From Cellulomonas taurus (GTDB taxonomy: Bacteria; Actinomycetota; Actinomycetes; Actinomycetales; Cellulomonadaceae), in the NCBI RefSeq assembly GCF_012931845.1, contig NZ_CP051884.1, positions 2,914,001 through 2,978,000 of the forward strand: DNA of 64,000 nucleotides, read 5' to 3'. Numbering within the stretch: the stretch's first letter is position 1; every line of letters begins with the position of its first letter. Positions 43,973-53,225 of this stretch are shown piece by piece. The translations under genes and the position numbers were made by a program. The notes beneath the pieces are model-generated. The model was not told the origin of the DNA and did not search any database. It saw only the letters and a program-made list of their open reading frames with translations.

Positions 43973-44461
43973 GTGGCCCGCAGCCGCCAGTCCACCCTCC
44001 GCCGCGTCTCCGCCGTCGCGGCCGTCGCCCTCGCCGCCGCCCTGTCCGGCTGCTCGGCGACCAACCAGATCACCTCGCAGCTGGAGTACGACGCCTCGGA
44101 CGGCGTCGGCGCCGCCTTCGGTGACCTCAGCGCGGAGAACCTGGTCCTGATCTCCGCCGCCGCGGGCGAGCCGGGTGCGCTGCAGGGGGCACTGAGCAAC
44201 AACGGCGACAACGCCGCGCTGGTCGAGCTGAGCACCGGCGACGACTCGGCGACCGTGCGCGTCCCGGCCGGCCAGACCGTCCTGCTCGGCGGCAGCCAGG
44301 GCGAGGAGGTGCTGCTGGTCAGCCAGGACCCGCCCGGCGCGACCACCGAGCTGACGCTCTCCAGCGGCTCCTCCGGGCAGGAGACCCTGCCGGTCCCGGT
44401 GCTGGACGGCACCCTGCCGGAGTACACCGACCTGGTCCCGGAGGCCACGCCGACCTTCTGA
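43973..44461 (+). CDS. Small predicted lipoprotein
   Basis: 162 aa from GTG 43973 (GGGAG upstream). A signal peptide with lipobox ALSGC (Cys27) indicates lipidation and anchoring to the outer face of the membrane. The mature part (about 135 aa) is acidic, beta-rich and Gly/Ser-rich. I do not recognise the family; similar proteins occur as DUF lipoproteins near the pst locus of actinobacteria, from memory. A strong terminator follows at once. Confidence 0.75.
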   Translation: MARSRQSTLRRVSAVAAVALAAALSGCSATNQITSQLEYDASDGVGAAFGDLSAENLVLISAAAGEPGALQGALSNNGDNAALVELSTGDDSATVRVPAGQTVLLGGSQGEEVLLVSQDPPGATTELTLSSGSSGQETLPVPVLDGTLPEYTDLVPEATPTF

Positions 44462-44472
44462 GCCGTCGACGC

Positions 44473-44513
44473 CCGAACGGCCCGGTCCCCTGCGCGGGGG
44501 CCGGGCCGTTCGG
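44473..44513 (+). terminator. Hairpin terminator after lipoprotein gene
   Basis: An 18-bp stem with one wobble (44473-44490 with 44496-44513), loop TGCGC, 11 nt after the stop codon. Confidence 0.8.
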
Positions 44514-44585
44514 CATTCCAAGGACGTTCACCGTTCCAGGCCCACCCGCGTTCCCAAGCCAGCCGCGTTCCCAGGCAAGCCGCGT

Positions 44586-44870
44586 CGAGGTCGGCAGAAC
44601 ACGCCATCTGCGGGCCGGCGACGTGCCGAACTCAGGCCCGAACTGCCGACTTCGGGGCGCGGTGTGCCGACGTCGGGCGCGTACCGCCGACCTCGGGCCG
44701 CGGCGGTCCGGGCAAGCGGCGCGAGCTGCCGGGCGAGGGCGGGCGGGTCGAGGTCGCGGGCCGGGCCACGCCCGAGGTCGGCAGAACACGCCATCTGGGG
44801 GCCGGCGAAGTGCCGAACTCGGGCGCTCAGTGCCGACCTGGGGCGCTAGGTTCCGACGCCCGGCCGCCGC
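44586..44870. repeat. Degenerate 20-21 nt repeats and 48-bp direct repeat
   Basis: Within the 448-bp gap between the lipoprotein and pstB. A 48-bp block occurs at 44586-44633 and 44773-44820 (2 mismatches). After each block come units of consensus TGCCGANNTCGGGCGC starting at 44624, 44644, 44665, 44685 and again at 44811, 44831, 44851, about 20 bp apart. Each unit contains a CCGANNTCGG dyad. No convincing coding frame covers it. Confidence 0.7.
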
Positions 44871-44909
44871 AGTGGCGTAGTCGGGCGACCCGTCCGCCGT
44901 CGGGTCGGC

Positions 44910-45689
44910 TCAGCCGAAGCGGCCGGAGATGTAGTCCTCGGTGGCCCGCTCGCGCGGGGAGGAGAACATCGTCGCCGTGTCGTCGATCTCGATCAGCCGA
45001 CCGGGCTCACCCGTCCCGGCGATGTTGAAGAACGCCGTCTTCTCCGACACCCGCGCAGCCTGCTGCATGTTGTGGGTGACGATCACGATGGTGTAGTCGT
45101 TCTTCAGCTCCGCGATCAGGTCCTCGATGGCGAGGGTGGAGATCGGGTCGAGCGCCGAGCACGGCTCGTCCATCAGGAGCACCTGCGGCTTGACCGCGAT
45201 GGCGCGGGCGATGCAGAGCCGCTGCTGCTGACCACCGGACAGTCCCGAACCGGGGCGGTCGAGCCGGTCCTTGACCTCGTTCCACAGGTTGGCGCCCCGC
45301 AGCGACTGCTCCACCAGGTCGGCGGCGTCGGACTTGGAGATCCGACGGTTGTTCAGCCGGATGCCGGCGAGCACGTTCTCCGCGATGGACATGGTCGGGA
45401 ACGGGTTCGGGCGCTGGAAGACCATCCCGACCTGGCGGCGCACCGCCACCGGGTCGATGTCCGCGCTGTAGAGGTCGACGCCTTCCACCGCGACGGTGCC
45501 CTCGACCCGGGCACCGGGGATCACCTCGTGCATCCGGTTCAGGGTGCGCAGGTAGGTGGACTTGCCGCAGCCGGACGGGCCGATGAACGCCGTCACCGAG
45601 CGCGGCTCGATGGTCATGTTCACGTCGGCCACGGCTCGGAAGGCGCCGTAGTAGATGTTCAGGTCCTTGACGTCGATGCGCTGTGCCAT
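44910..45689 (-). CDS. pstB: Phosphate ABC transporter ATPase
   Basis: 259 aa. Walker [21 protein letters not shown], signature [14 protein letters not shown] and Walker [14 protein letters not shown] are diagnostic of PstB. Last gene of pstSCAB. It energises high-affinity phosphate import. No hairpin is visible downstream. Confidence 0.97.
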   Translation of the reverse strand: MAQRIDVKDLNIYYGAFRAVADVNMTIEPRSVTAFIGPSGCGKSTYLRTLNRMHEVIPGARVEGTVAVEGVDLYSADIDPVAVRRQVGMVFQRPNPFPTMSIAENVLAGIRLNNRRISKSDAADLVEQSLRGANLWNEVKDRLDRPGSGLSGGQQQRLCIARAIAVKPQVLLMDEPCSALDPISTLAIEDLIAELKNDYTIVIVTHNMQQAARVSEKTAFFNIAGTGEPGRLIEIDDTATMFSSPRERATEDYISGRFG

Positions 45690-45727
45690 CGGGATTTCCT
45701 TCGGGGAGTCGAGTCGGGGGCGGCGGG

Positions 45728-46684
45728 TCAGCGGATCTTCGGGGCGAAGAACCGGGTCACCAGCCGGCCGATCAGGTTGAGCAGCATGACGATCAGGAAC
45801 AGGGTCAGCGCGGCCGCCCAGGCCCGCTGCACCGTGATGTCGGCGACGCAGGCGGTGTCACCCGGGGAACAGGCCACCAATCCTTGCGCGTACTGCCGGT
45901 AGACGTACACCGGCAGCGTCATCATCCGACCGTCGAAGAGGTTGAAGTTGATCGAGTCGACGACGCCCACGGTCAGCAGCAGCGGGGCGGTCTCACCGAT
46001 CACGCGGGCGATGGCGAGCATGACGCCGGTGGTCAGACCGGCGACCGAGGTGCGCAGCACCACCTTGACGATGGTCAGCCAGCGCGGGACGCCCAGCGCC
46101 AGCGACGCCTCGCGCAGCTCGTTGGGCACCAGGCGGAGCATCTCCTCCGAGGAGCGGACCACCACCGGGATCATCAGCACCGACAGCGCCACCGAGCCGA
46201 TCACGCCCATCTTGGCGCCCGGCCCGAGCAGCAGCGCGAACAGGGCGTAGGCGAACAGACCGGCGACCACCGACGGGATACCGGTCATCACGTCGACCAG
46301 GAAGGTGATCACCTTGGCCAGCGACCGGCCGCCGCCGTACTCGACCAGGTAGATCGCGGTGAGCAGGCCGATCGGCACCGAGATCAGCGCCGCGAACAGC
46401 GTGATCTCCACCGTGCCGACGATGGCGTGGTAGATGCCACCGGCGTCCATGCCGCCGAAGACACCGCGCATCGAGTGCAGCAGGAAGTAGCCGTCCAGCC
46501 GCCCGATGCCCTTGGACACCACGGTCCAGGTCAGGGAGATCAACGGGATCATCGTGATGACGAAGGCGCTGGTGATCAGCGTCCGCATCAGCACGTCCTT
46601 GCGCCGCCGGGCGGGGTCGGTGGTGCGCAGCAGCTCCTCGAGCGTGGGCTGTGGTGCCTGGGCGTTCTGCGTCGCTGTCGCCAT
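45728..46684 (-). CDS. pstA: Phosphate ABC transporter permease
   Basis: 318 aa. About six transmembrane helices and the EAA loop ([21 protein letters not shown]) that contacts PstB. An N-terminal cytoplasmic segment of about 30 residues. Separated by 1 nt from the pstC stop. Confidence 0.95.
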   Translation of the reverse strand: MATATQNAQAPQPTLEELLRTTDPARRRKDVLMRTLITSAFVITMIPLISLTWTVVSKGIGRLDGYFLLHSMRGVFGGMDAGGIYHAIVGTVEITLFAALISVPIGLLTAIYLVEYGGGRSLAKVITFLVDVMTGIPSVVAGLFAYALFALLLGPGAKMGVIGSVALSVLMIPVVVRSSEEMLRLVPNELREASLALGVPRWLTIVKVVLRTSVAGLTTGVMLAIARVIGETAPLLLTVGVVDSINFNLFDGRMMTLPVYVYRQYAQGLVACSPGDTACVADITVQRAWAAALTLFLIVMLLNLIGRLVTRFFAPKIR

Positions 46685-46685
46685 G

Positions 46686-47696
46686 TCAGTTCGCTCCCGA
46701 GAAGTCCTTGCGCCGCGCCACGATCGCGCGGGCGGCCATGTTCACGGCCAGGGTGATGACGAACAGCGCGAGGCCGGTGGCGATCAGGGTCGCGACGCCG
46801 GTCTGGTTGGCCTCGGGGAACTGGGCGGCGATGTTCGACGCGATCGTCTGCTGCTTGCCGGCGACCAGCAGCTGGAAGGAGTAGGTGAAGCCGGGCGAGA
46901 GGATCATCAGCACCGCCATCGTCTCGCCCAGCGCACGGCCGAGGCCGAGCATGGCGCCGGAGATGATGCCGGAGCGGGAGAACGGCAGCACGGCCATCCG
47001 CACCATCTCCCACCGGGTCGCGCCCAGGGCGAGCGCCGCCTCCTCGTGCAGGCGCGGCGTCTGCAGGAAGACCTCCCGGCAGATCGCGGTGATGATCGGC
47101 AGGATCATCACGCCGAGCACCAGTGCGACGGTGAGCATCACGCGGCCGGTGGGCGACACGTTGCCGCTGAACAGCGGGATCCAGCCGAGGTACGTCCCGA
47201 GGAACTCCCAGATCGGCTGGATGAACGGGCTGAGCACCAGACCGCCCCACAGGCCGTAGACCACCGAGGGGATCGCGGCGAGCAGGTCGACGATGTACCC
47301 GAGCGCGTTCGCCAGCCGCCGGGGCGCGTAGTGCGAGATGAACAGCCCGATCCCGATCGCCAGCGGGGTGGCGATCAGCAGGGCCAGACCGGCGGCGAGC
47401 AGCGACCCGAAGATCATCGGCCCGACGAAGCCCAACAGCGTGGAGTCCTTCGGGAACCAGCTGATCGTGTCGGCCAGGTAGTCCGGATTGGCGCTGAGCG
47501 CCGGCAGGGCCCGGGCCACCAGGAAGACGGTGACCGCCGCCAGGATGACCAGGATCAGGACGCCGGCGCCGGTGGACACCCACCGGAACACGCGGCTGGC
47601 GCCACGGTCGGAGCTCTTCTGCCGCAGGCGGCGGGCGGTGCGGCCGGGTGAGGTGGCGTCACCGGTGGTGACGGTCCCGGGCTGAGTGCTGGTCAC
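46686..47696 (-). CDS. pstC: Phosphate ABC transporter permease
   Basis: 336 aa from GTG 47696. Six to seven transmembrane helices; EAA-type loop LHEEAALALGATRWEMVRMAVLP. Pairs with PstA to form the channel. Follows pstS after an 88-nt spacer containing a hairpin. Confidence 0.95.
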   Translation of the reverse strand: MTSTQPGTVTTGDATSPGRTARRLRQKSSDRGASRVFRWVSTGAGVLILVILAAVTVFLVARALPALSANPDYLADTISWFPKDSTLLGFVGPMIFGSLLAAGLALLIATPLAIGIGLFISHYAPRRLANALGYIVDLLAAIPSVVYGLWGGLVLSPFIQPIWEFLGTYLGWIPLFSGNVSPTGRVMLTVALVLGVMILPIITAICREVFLQTPRLHEEAALALGATRWEMVRMAVLPFSRSGIISGAMLGLGRALGETMAVLMILSPGFTYSFQLLVAGKQQTIASNIAAQFPEANQTGVATLIATGLALFVITLAVNMAARAIVARRKDFSGAN

Positions 47697-47733
47697 GCGT
47701 TCTCCAGGATGGCAGGGGGCTGATCGCGCCGAC

Positions 47734-47767
47734 GGCCGGTCCGCCTGCGGGTGCAGACGGACCGGCC
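47734..47767 (-). terminator. Intercistronic hairpin between pstS and pstC
   Basis: GGCCGGTCCG (47734-47743) pairs with CGGACCGGCC (47758-47767) and continues with four inner pairs after one mismatch. Likely an attenuator or mRNA-stabilising stem giving more PstS than permease, as is common for binding-protein genes. Confidence 0.6.
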
Positions 47768-47784
47768 TGTGGTGACGTGTGACC

Positions 47785-48900
47785 TCAGGAGGCCAGCTTG
47801 ATCGCGTCGATCGACGCCTGGACGTCGGTGCGCAGGGTGTCCGAGATCGGGGCGGAACCCGCGGCGGTCTCGGAGGCGGACTGGCCCTCGGCGGAGGCGA
47901 CGTAGGTCAGGAACGCCTGGACCAGGTCCACGTCGTCCTGGCTGTCGTAGGCCTGGCAGGCGACCAGGTAGGACACCAGGATCATCGGGTAGGCGCCCGA
48001 CTCGGTGGTCTCGCGGTCGATCTTCACCACGATGTCACCCTCGGCACGGGCGTCGTCGCGCGGGGAGGCGTCCAGCGCGGCGGCGGCACCCTCCTCGGAC
48101 GGGGCGACCCACTCCTCGCCGACCTTGATCTTCACCACGCCCAGGTCACCGGCCTTCGAGAAGTCGGCGTAACCGATGGTGCCGTTACCGCCGGACACCG
48201 CCTGGATCAGGCCGGAGGTCTGCGCACCGGACTCGCCACCGTCCAGCGGCCAGTCGCCCGACGCCTCCTCGGTCCACGCGCCACCGGAGGCCTTCGCCAG
48301 GTAGTCGGTGAAGTTCTTGGTGGTGCCCGACTCGTCGGAGCGGTGCACCGGGGTGATCGCGGTGTCCGGCAGCTGCACGTCCGGGTTCTCCGCGGCGATC
48401 GCCGGGTCGTTCCAGGTGGTGATGGTGTTGTTGAAGATGTTCGCGATGGTGGCGGCGGACAGGTTGAGGCTGTCCACGCCCTCCAGGTTGAACACGACGG
48501 CGATCGGGGAGACGTAGACCGGCAGGTCCACGGCCTCCGCGCCGAAGCAGCGGTCCTGGGCCTGGGCCAGCTCGTCCTCGTCCAGCGCGGAGTCGGTGCC
48601 GGCGAACTGCACCGAGCCGTCCAGGAAGGCGGTACGTCCGCCGCCGGAGCCGACCGGGTCGTAGGAGACGGTCACATCAGGGTTCTGGTTCTGGAACCCG
48701 GCACGCCAGGCCTCCATCGCGGACTCCTGCGACGAGGCGCCGGAGCCGTTCAGCTCGCCGCTCAGGCTGCTGGCGGTGTCGCCGGAGCCGGAGGTGCCGG
48801 TGGAGTCAGAGCCAGTGGCGTTGTCGGAGCCGCACGCCGCCAGGGAGAGGGCAAGCACGCCGGCGAGGGCGAGCGCGCCCGTTCCGCGGTTCAGCTTCAC
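47785..48900 (-). CDS. pstS: Phosphate-binding lipoprotein
   Basis: About 371 aa from GTG 48900. Signal peptide with lipobox SLAACGSD (Cys23), then a Ser/Thr/Gly linker and the binding domain with GSGASSQ, DPVGSGGGRTAF, GTDSAL and HRSDESGTTKNF, the residues that hold phosphate. First gene of pstSCAB; a PHO-box-like repeat lies about 95-110 bp upstream. Confidence 0.96.
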   Translation of the reverse strand: MKLNRGTGALALAGVLALSLAACGSDNATGSDSTGTSGSGDTASSLSGELNGSGASSQESAMEAWRAGFQNQNPDVTVSYDPVGSGGGRTAFLDGSVQFAGTDSALDEDELAQAQDRCFGAEAVDLPVYVSPIAVVFNLEGVDSLNLSAATIANIFNNTITTWNDPAIAAENPDVQLPDTAITPVHRSDESGTTKNFTDYLAKASGGAWTEEASGDWPLDGGESGAQTSGLIQAVSGGNGTIGYADFSKAGDLGVVKIKVGEEWVAPSEEGAAAALDASPRDDARAEGDIVVKIDRETTESGAYPMILVSYLVACQAYDSQDDVDLVQAFLTYVASAEGQSASETAAGSAPISDTLRTDVQASIDAIKLAS

Positions 48901-48992
48901 AGTGTTCCGTCCTGTCGTGGTCAGCGCGCACCCTGATGGTGCGCAACCGAGGACGAAGCTAGGAGCGTCAGGTGACCGGTCCCCCGTCGGAT

Positions 48993-49021
48993 GGTGAACC
49001 CCGGGTGAACGACGGTGCAAC
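48993..49021 (-). promoter_or_regulatory. PHO box upstream of pstS
   Basis: On the minus strand GTTCACC repeats with 11-bp period: 49004-49010 and 48993-48999, preceded by a weaker unit near 49014-49021. This matches the 11-nt direct repeat units bound by actinobacterial PhoP-type regulators. A further pair (GTTCACC 49039-49045, ATTCATC 49050-49056, plus strand) lies close by. Confidence 0.7.
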
Positions 49022-49054
49022 ATCTCGCCCGGCCCGCCGTTCACCCGGGATTCA

Positions 49055-49759
49055 TCACGCGTCGTTCAGCTTGTAGCCCAGTCCGCGCACGGTGAGCAGC
49101 AGCGTGGGGTTGCCCGGGTCGGACTCGATCTTGGCCCGCACCCGCTTGACGTGGACGTCCAGGGTCTTGGTGTCGCCGACGTAGTCGGTGCCCCACACCC
49201 GGTCGATCAGCTGGGCGCGGGTGAGCACCCGGCCGGCGTTGCGCAGCAGGAGTTCCAGCAGCTCGAACTCCTTGAGCGGGAACGCGACCGGCTCGTCGTT
49301 CACCGTGACGACATGGCGTTCGACGTCCATCCGCACCGGACCGGAGACCAGGATGTTGTCGTCCTCGTCCTCGTCCTCGGTCGGCGCGGTACCCGACACC
49401 CGGCGGCGCAGCACGGCCCGCACCCGCGCCAGCAGTTCCCGGGAGGAGTACGGCTTGGTGACGTAGTCGTCGGCGCCGAGCTCCAGGCCGACCACCTTGT
49501 CGATCTCCGAGTCCTTGGCGGTCAGCATGATCACCGGCACGTCCGAGGTCTGCCGGATGTGCCGGCACACCTCGGTGCCGGAGACGCCGGGCAGCATGAG
49601 GTCCAGCAGGACCAGGTCGACCGGATCGCCGGTGTCGAAGAGCTCCACCGCCTCGGTGCCGGTCGCGGCGGTCGCCACCTGGTAGCCCTCCCGGGTGAGC
49701 AGGTAGGCCAACGGATCGCGGTACGACTCCTCGTCCTCGACGAGCAGGATGCGGTTCAC
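49055..49759 (-). CDS. regX3: OmpR/PhoB-type response regulator RegX3
   Basis: 234 aa. Receiver domain with EDEESYR, phospho-Asp in LVLLDLMLPG (about Asp53) and Lys in YVTKPYSSREL; acidic linker (TEDEDEDD); winged helix (VWGTDYVGDTKTLDVHVKRVRAKIE). Start GTG 49759 overlapping senX3. Controls phosphate starvation genes; the PHO-box repeats near phoU and pstS are its expected targets. Confidence 0.93.
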   Translation of the reverse strand: MNRILLVEDEESYRDPLAYLLTREGYQVATAATGTEAVELFDTGDPVDLVLLDLMLPGVSGTEVCRHIRQTSDVPVIMLTAKDSEIDKVVGLELGADDYVTKPYSSRELLARVRAVLRRRVSGTAPTEDEDEDDNILVSGPVRMDVERHVVTVNDEPVAFPLKEFELLELLLRNAGRVLTRAQLIDRVWGTDYVGDTKTLDVHVKRVRAKIESDPGNPTLLLTVRGLGYKLNDA

Positions 49760-50943
49760 GGAGTGCCTTTCGGTTCGGAGTCGAGGGCACGCTCATGCGC
49801 CTCGACCTCTTCGGCTGAGGCCGCCCTGGGCAGCCGGATGGTGAAGGTGGAGCCACGTCCCGGTTGCGACCAGACCTGGACGTCGCCGCCGTGGTCGGCC
49901 GCGACATGTTTGACGATGGACAGGCCCAGTCCGGTGCCGCCGGTCTCGCGGCTGCGCGCCGGGTCGACCCGGTAGAACCGCTCGAACACCCGGTCCTGCT
50001 CCTCGGCGGGAATGCCGATGCCCTGGTCGACCACCGCGATCTCGATCAGTGACTCGTGGCTGCGCACCCCGACCCCGACGTGGGTGCCGGGCGGTGAGTA
50101 GGACACGGCGTTGTCCAGCAGGTTCCGCACCGCCTGGACCAGCATGGTCGGGTCGCCGAAGACCTGGGCGCCGCTGACCCCACCGACGTCGAGGTCGATC
50201 TGCTTGGCCAGGGCACCGGTCCGGGCGCGGTCCACCGCCTCGGCGATCACGCTGTCGACGTCGATCACCTGGATCTCCTGCAGCGCACCGGCGACCTGCA
50301 GCCGGGACAGCTCCAGGATCTCGTGCACCAGCGCCGACAGCCGCTGGGACTCGTTGATCATCCGCCCGGCGAACCGGCGCACCGCCTCCGCGTCCTCGGC
50401 GGCGTCCTGCACCGTCTCGGCCAGCAGCGAGATCGCGCCGACCGGAGTCTTGAGCTCGTGGGACACGTTCACCACGAAGTCCCGGCGGATCGCCTCCAGC
50501 CGCCGGGCGGCGGTGCGGTCCTCGGCCAGGACCAGCAACCGGTTCGGCCCGAGCTGGGCGACCCGGACCTGCAGCATGATCGTGCCGGGGCCGAGCGGCC
50601 CGCGGGGAAGCTCCAGTTCCTCGTCCCGGATCACCCCGGTCCGCCGCACGTCGGCGATCAGGTCACGCACCGCCGCGTGCACGATCTGCCCGTCCCGGAC
50701 CACCCCGTAGGCGTAGGCGGGCGGGCTGGCGCGCAGGACGTGGTCCTCGTCGTCCAGCACCACCGCCGCCGACCGCAGCACGGCGAGCACGCGCACCAAC
50801 CCGTCGTCCAGCTCCGGCTCGGGTCCGGCCGGTACCGTGCGCTGCGCCCGTTCGCTCCACCGGAACGCGAGCGTGGCACCCACACCGACCAGCAACCCCA
50901 ACCCACCGGCGACGAGCATCATCAGCCCTGTCAGACCCTCCAC
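49756..50943 (-). CDS. senX3: Sensor histidine kinase SenX3
   Basis: 395 aa from GTG 50943. One N-terminal transmembrane segment (about 7-27; mycobacterial SenX3 has two), a PAS-like domain (about 45-145), H-box FVVNVSHELKTPVGAISLL, and HATPase with NLLDNAVSYSP, DQGIGIP and GGTGLGLSIVKH. Overlaps regX3 by 4 nt. Divergent from phoU; phosphate signalling usually comes from the Pst-PhoU complex. Confidence 0.93.
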   Translation of the reverse strand: MEGLTGLMMLVAGGLGLLVGVGATLAFRWSERAQRTVPAGPEPELDDGLVRVLAVLRSAAVVLDDEDHVLRASPPAYAYGVVRDGQIVHAAVRDLIADVRRTGVIRDEELELPRGPLGPGTIMLQVRVAQLGPNRLLVLAEDRTAARRLEAIRRDFVVNVSHELKTPVGAISLLAETVQDAAEDAEAVRRFAGRMINESQRLSALVHEILELSRLQVAGALQEIQVIDVDSVIAEAVDRARTGALAKQIDLDVGGVSGAQVFGDPTMLVQAVRNLLDNAVSYSPPGTHVGVGVRSHESLIEIAVVDQGIGIPAEEQDRVFERFYRVDPARSRETGGTGLGLSIVKHVAADHGGDVQVWSQPGRGSTFTIRLPRAASAEEVEAHERALDSEPKGTP

Positions 50944-51016
50944 GCCCGTCAGCGTACGGGGGTGAACAGCCGGGATCGCCAGGTCGCCCGATGATCACGG
51001 GCTGACGATGATGAGT

Positions 51017-51067
51017 GTTCATCGGCGTTCACCGCCCGGCGGTACGGCGTTCACCCACCCGTTCACC
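51017..51067 (+). promoter_or_regulatory. PHO-box-like repeats in phoU/senX3 promoter
   Basis: GTTCATC at 51017 and GTTCACC at 51027, 51049 and 51061, i.e. spacings 10, 22 and 12, close to an 11-bp periodicity. They sit in the 192-bp region between divergent phoU and senX3, where PHO boxes occur in Streptomyces. Confidence 0.65.
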
Positions 51068-51135
51068 TGGGCGTGGAACGGTGTGGCGTCGATCTGCGCA
51101 CATGTCGTGCGCGCGCACGATGAGAGGACGCACGA

Positions 51136-51798
51136 ATGCGGGAGATCTTCGACGCCGAGCTGAAGCAGCTCGGTGACGACCTGGTGGCCATGAGCGGTCG
51201 GGTCGAGCACGCCATCACCGCGGCCGGGGAGGCGCTCGCGCACCAGGACCTGACGCTGGCCGAGTCCGTGATCGCCGACGACCTGGCGATCGACGCGCTG
51301 GAGCGGGACCTGGACGAGCGGTGCGTGCTGCTGCTGGCCCAGCAGTCCCCGGTCGCCACCGACCTGCGGGTGGTGGTGTCCGCGCTGCGGATGAGCGCGA
51401 CCCTGGAGCGGATGGGTGACCTGGCCCGGCACGTGGCACAGGTGGCGCGGCGCAGCTACCCGCACCCGGCCGTGGACCCGGCGCTGGCAGCGGTTTTCGC
51501 GGAGATGAACGAGGCGGCGGTGCGGGTGGCGGCCAAGACCACTGAGGTGCTGCAGAGCCACGACCTGGAGGTGGCCGCCGCGATCCTGGCCGCCGACGAC
51601 AAGCTGGACCACCTGCACGAGGAGACGTTCCGGGTGCTGCTCGGCTCCGGCTGGTCCGGGACGCCGCAGCAGACGGTGGACGTGACGCTGCTCGGCCGGT
51701 ACTACGAGCGGTTCGGCGACCACGCGGTGTCGATCGCCAAGCGGATCACCTTCCTGGTGACCGGCGAGTTCGCGGGCGGGCCGACCCCGACGCACTGA
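51136..51798 (+). CDS. phoU: Phosphate signalling regulator PhoU
   Basis: 220 aa. Two three-helix PhoU repeats; the metal-binding-type motifs ERMGDLARHVAQ and ERFGDHAVSIAKR are present. It links the PstSCAB transporter to SenX3 and represses the response in high phosphate. A terminator shared with gpmA follows. Confidence 0.96.
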   Translation: MREIFDAELKQLGDDLVAMSGRVEHAITAAGEALAHQDLTLAESVIADDLAIDALERDLDERCVLLLAQQSPVATDLRVVVSALRMSATLERMGDLARHVAQVARRSYPHPAVDPALAAVFAEMNEAAVRVAAKTTEVLQSHDLEVAAAILAADDKLDHLHEETFRVLLGSGWSGTPQQTVDVTLLGRYYERFGDHAVSIAKRITFLVTGEFAGGPTPTH

Positions 51799-51809
51799 AC
51801 CGCCCATGA

Positions 51810-51847
51810 CGAAGGCCCGGTCCCCCGTGCGGGGGACCGGGCCTTCG
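51810..51847. terminator. Bidirectional terminator phoU/gpmA
   Basis: Perfect 17-bp stem (51810-51826 with 51831-51847) and GTGC loop between the convergent stops. Confidence 0.85.
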
Positions 51848-51855
51848 CGTGAGAG

Positions 51856-52596
51856 TCAGCGGCCCTGGTTGGCGACTGCCTTGATCGCCTCGGCGGCAGC
51901 GTCGGGGTCGAGGTAGGTGCCGCCCGGGTTGGTGGGCTTCAGCGTCTCCTCGTCCAGGTGGTACACCAGCGGGATGCCGGTCGGGATGTTGATCCCGGCG
52001 ATGGTGTCGTCGTCCACGTCGTCCAGGTACTTGACGATGGCGCGGATCGAGTTGCCGTGCGCGGCGACCAGGACGGTCTTGTTGTCCTTCAGGTCCGGCA
52101 CGATGTCCGAGTTCCAGTAGGGCAAGGCACGGTCGAGGACCTGCTTGAGCGCCTCGGCACGCGGGATCGGCTCACCGGCGTAGCGCGGGTCGGTGTCCTG
52201 GGAGAACTCCGAGCCCAGCTCGATGTCCGGCGGCGGCACGTCGTAGGAACGGCGCCAGAGCATGAACTGCTCCTCACCGAACTCGGCCAGGGTCTGCTTC
52301 TTGTCCTTGCCCTGCAGCGCACCGTAGTGACGCTCATTCAGGCGCCAGGACCGCTTGACCGGGATCCAGAGCCGGTCGGCGGAGTCCAGCGCGTAGTTCG
52401 CGGTGGTGATCGCGCGGCGCAGCAGGGAGGTGTGCACGACGTCCGGCAGCACGCCGGCGTCGGTCAGCAGGGTGCCGCCGCGCTTGGCCTCGGCGACGCC
52501 CTTCTCCGACAGGGGCACGTCCACCCAACCGGTGAACAGGTTCTTGGCGTTCCATTCGCTCTCGCCGTGGCGGAGCAGCACCAGGGTGTAGGTCAT
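51856..52596 (-). CDS. gpmA: 2,3-bisphosphoglycerate-dependent phosphoglycerate mutase
   Basis: About 246 aa. [10 protein letters not shown] holds the phosphorylated His10; [23 protein letters not shown] and [14 protein letters not shown] are family blocks. Glycolytic enzyme. Start ATG 52596 chosen from AGGAT spacing; ATG 52605 is in frame. Neighbourhood (mshA, gpmA, senX3-regX3) matches mycobacteria. Confidence 0.95.
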   Translation of the reverse strand: MTYTLVLLRHGESEWNAKNLFTGWVDVPLSEKGVAEAKRGGTLLTDAGVLPDVVHTSLLRRAITTANYALDSADRLWIPVKRSWRLNERHYGALQGKDKKQTLAEFGEEQFMLWRRSYDVPPPDIELGSEFSQDTDPRYAGEPIPRAEALKQVLDRALPYWNSDIVPDLKDNKTVLVAAHGNSIRAIVKYLDDVDDDTIAGINIPTGIPLVYHLDEETLKPTNPGGTYLDPDAAAEAIKAVANQGR

Positions 52597-52684
52597 GGGT
52601 CCCATCCTGCCCCACGTCGGGACGAATCGTCGGGGGACGTTCGGCCCGCGGAACACCGACGACCGGTCCGGCGTTGGCACTCGC

Positions 52685-53125
52685 ATGGCGATCACAGGTG
52701 AGTACCAGCCCAGCCCCGAGGCGTGGGTCCGCGATCAGGTCGAGACCATCGAGCGCTCCGGCGGGACGGAGGGCACCGAACTGCGCGGCATGCCGGTGGT
52801 CGTGGTGACCATGCTCGGCGCCAAGAGCGGCAAGGTGCGCAAGATCCCGGTGATGCGGGTCGAGCACGACGGGGTGTACGCGGTGGTCGCGTCGCTCGGC
52901 GGTGCGCCCAAGAACCCGGGCTGGTACGCCAACCTGGTCGCGCATCCGGAGGTGGACATCCAGGACGCCACGCACAAGGGCTCCTACCGGGTCCGCGAGA
53001 TCAGCGGCGAGGAGTACGCGCTGTGGTGGGAGCGCGCGGTCGCCGCCTACCCGGACTACGCCGACTACCAGACCAAGACCGACCGGGTGATCCCGGTCTT
53101 CCTCGCCGAACCGCTCACCGACTGA
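52685..53125 (+). CDS. Deazaflavin (F420)-dependent nitroreductase-family protein
   Basis: 146 aa, split-barrel DUF385/Ddn family. [22 protein letters not shown] and [19 protein letters not shown] form the cofactor-binding region; family members use F420H2 to reduce quinones or nitro compounds. Start ATG 52685, divergent from gpmA. Physiological substrate unknown. Confidence 0.88.
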   Translation: MAITGEYQPSPEAWVRDQVETIERSGGTEGTELRGMPVVVVTMLGAKSGKVRKIPVMRVEHDGVYAVVASLGGAPKNPGWYANLVAHPEVDIQDATHKGSYRVREISGEEYALWWERAVAAYPDYADYQTKTDRVIPVFLAEPLTD

Positions 53126-53146
53126 CCAGGTTCGAGGAGTCGGCGT

Positions 53147-53203
53147 CGAGATGACACGAACCGACGCTATGACGGCCCGGAAGCGTCGATTCGTGTCATC
53201 TCG
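53147..53203. repeat. Long inverted repeat between convergent genes
   Basis: CGAGATGACACGAA (53147-53160) pairs with TTCGTGTCATCTCG (53190-53203), continued by GACGCT/AGCGTC after a 2-nt internal mismatch. Less GC-rich than the other terminators and no T-run. Probably a bidirectional terminator for the F420-type gene and mshA. Confidence 0.6.
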
Positions 53204-53225
53204 GTGCGCGGGTCCGTGTGCGCGG

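Noticed and set aside
44586..44870. CRISPR array
   Set aside because: Units are degenerate, about 20 bp apart with no unique spacers, and no cas genes are present.
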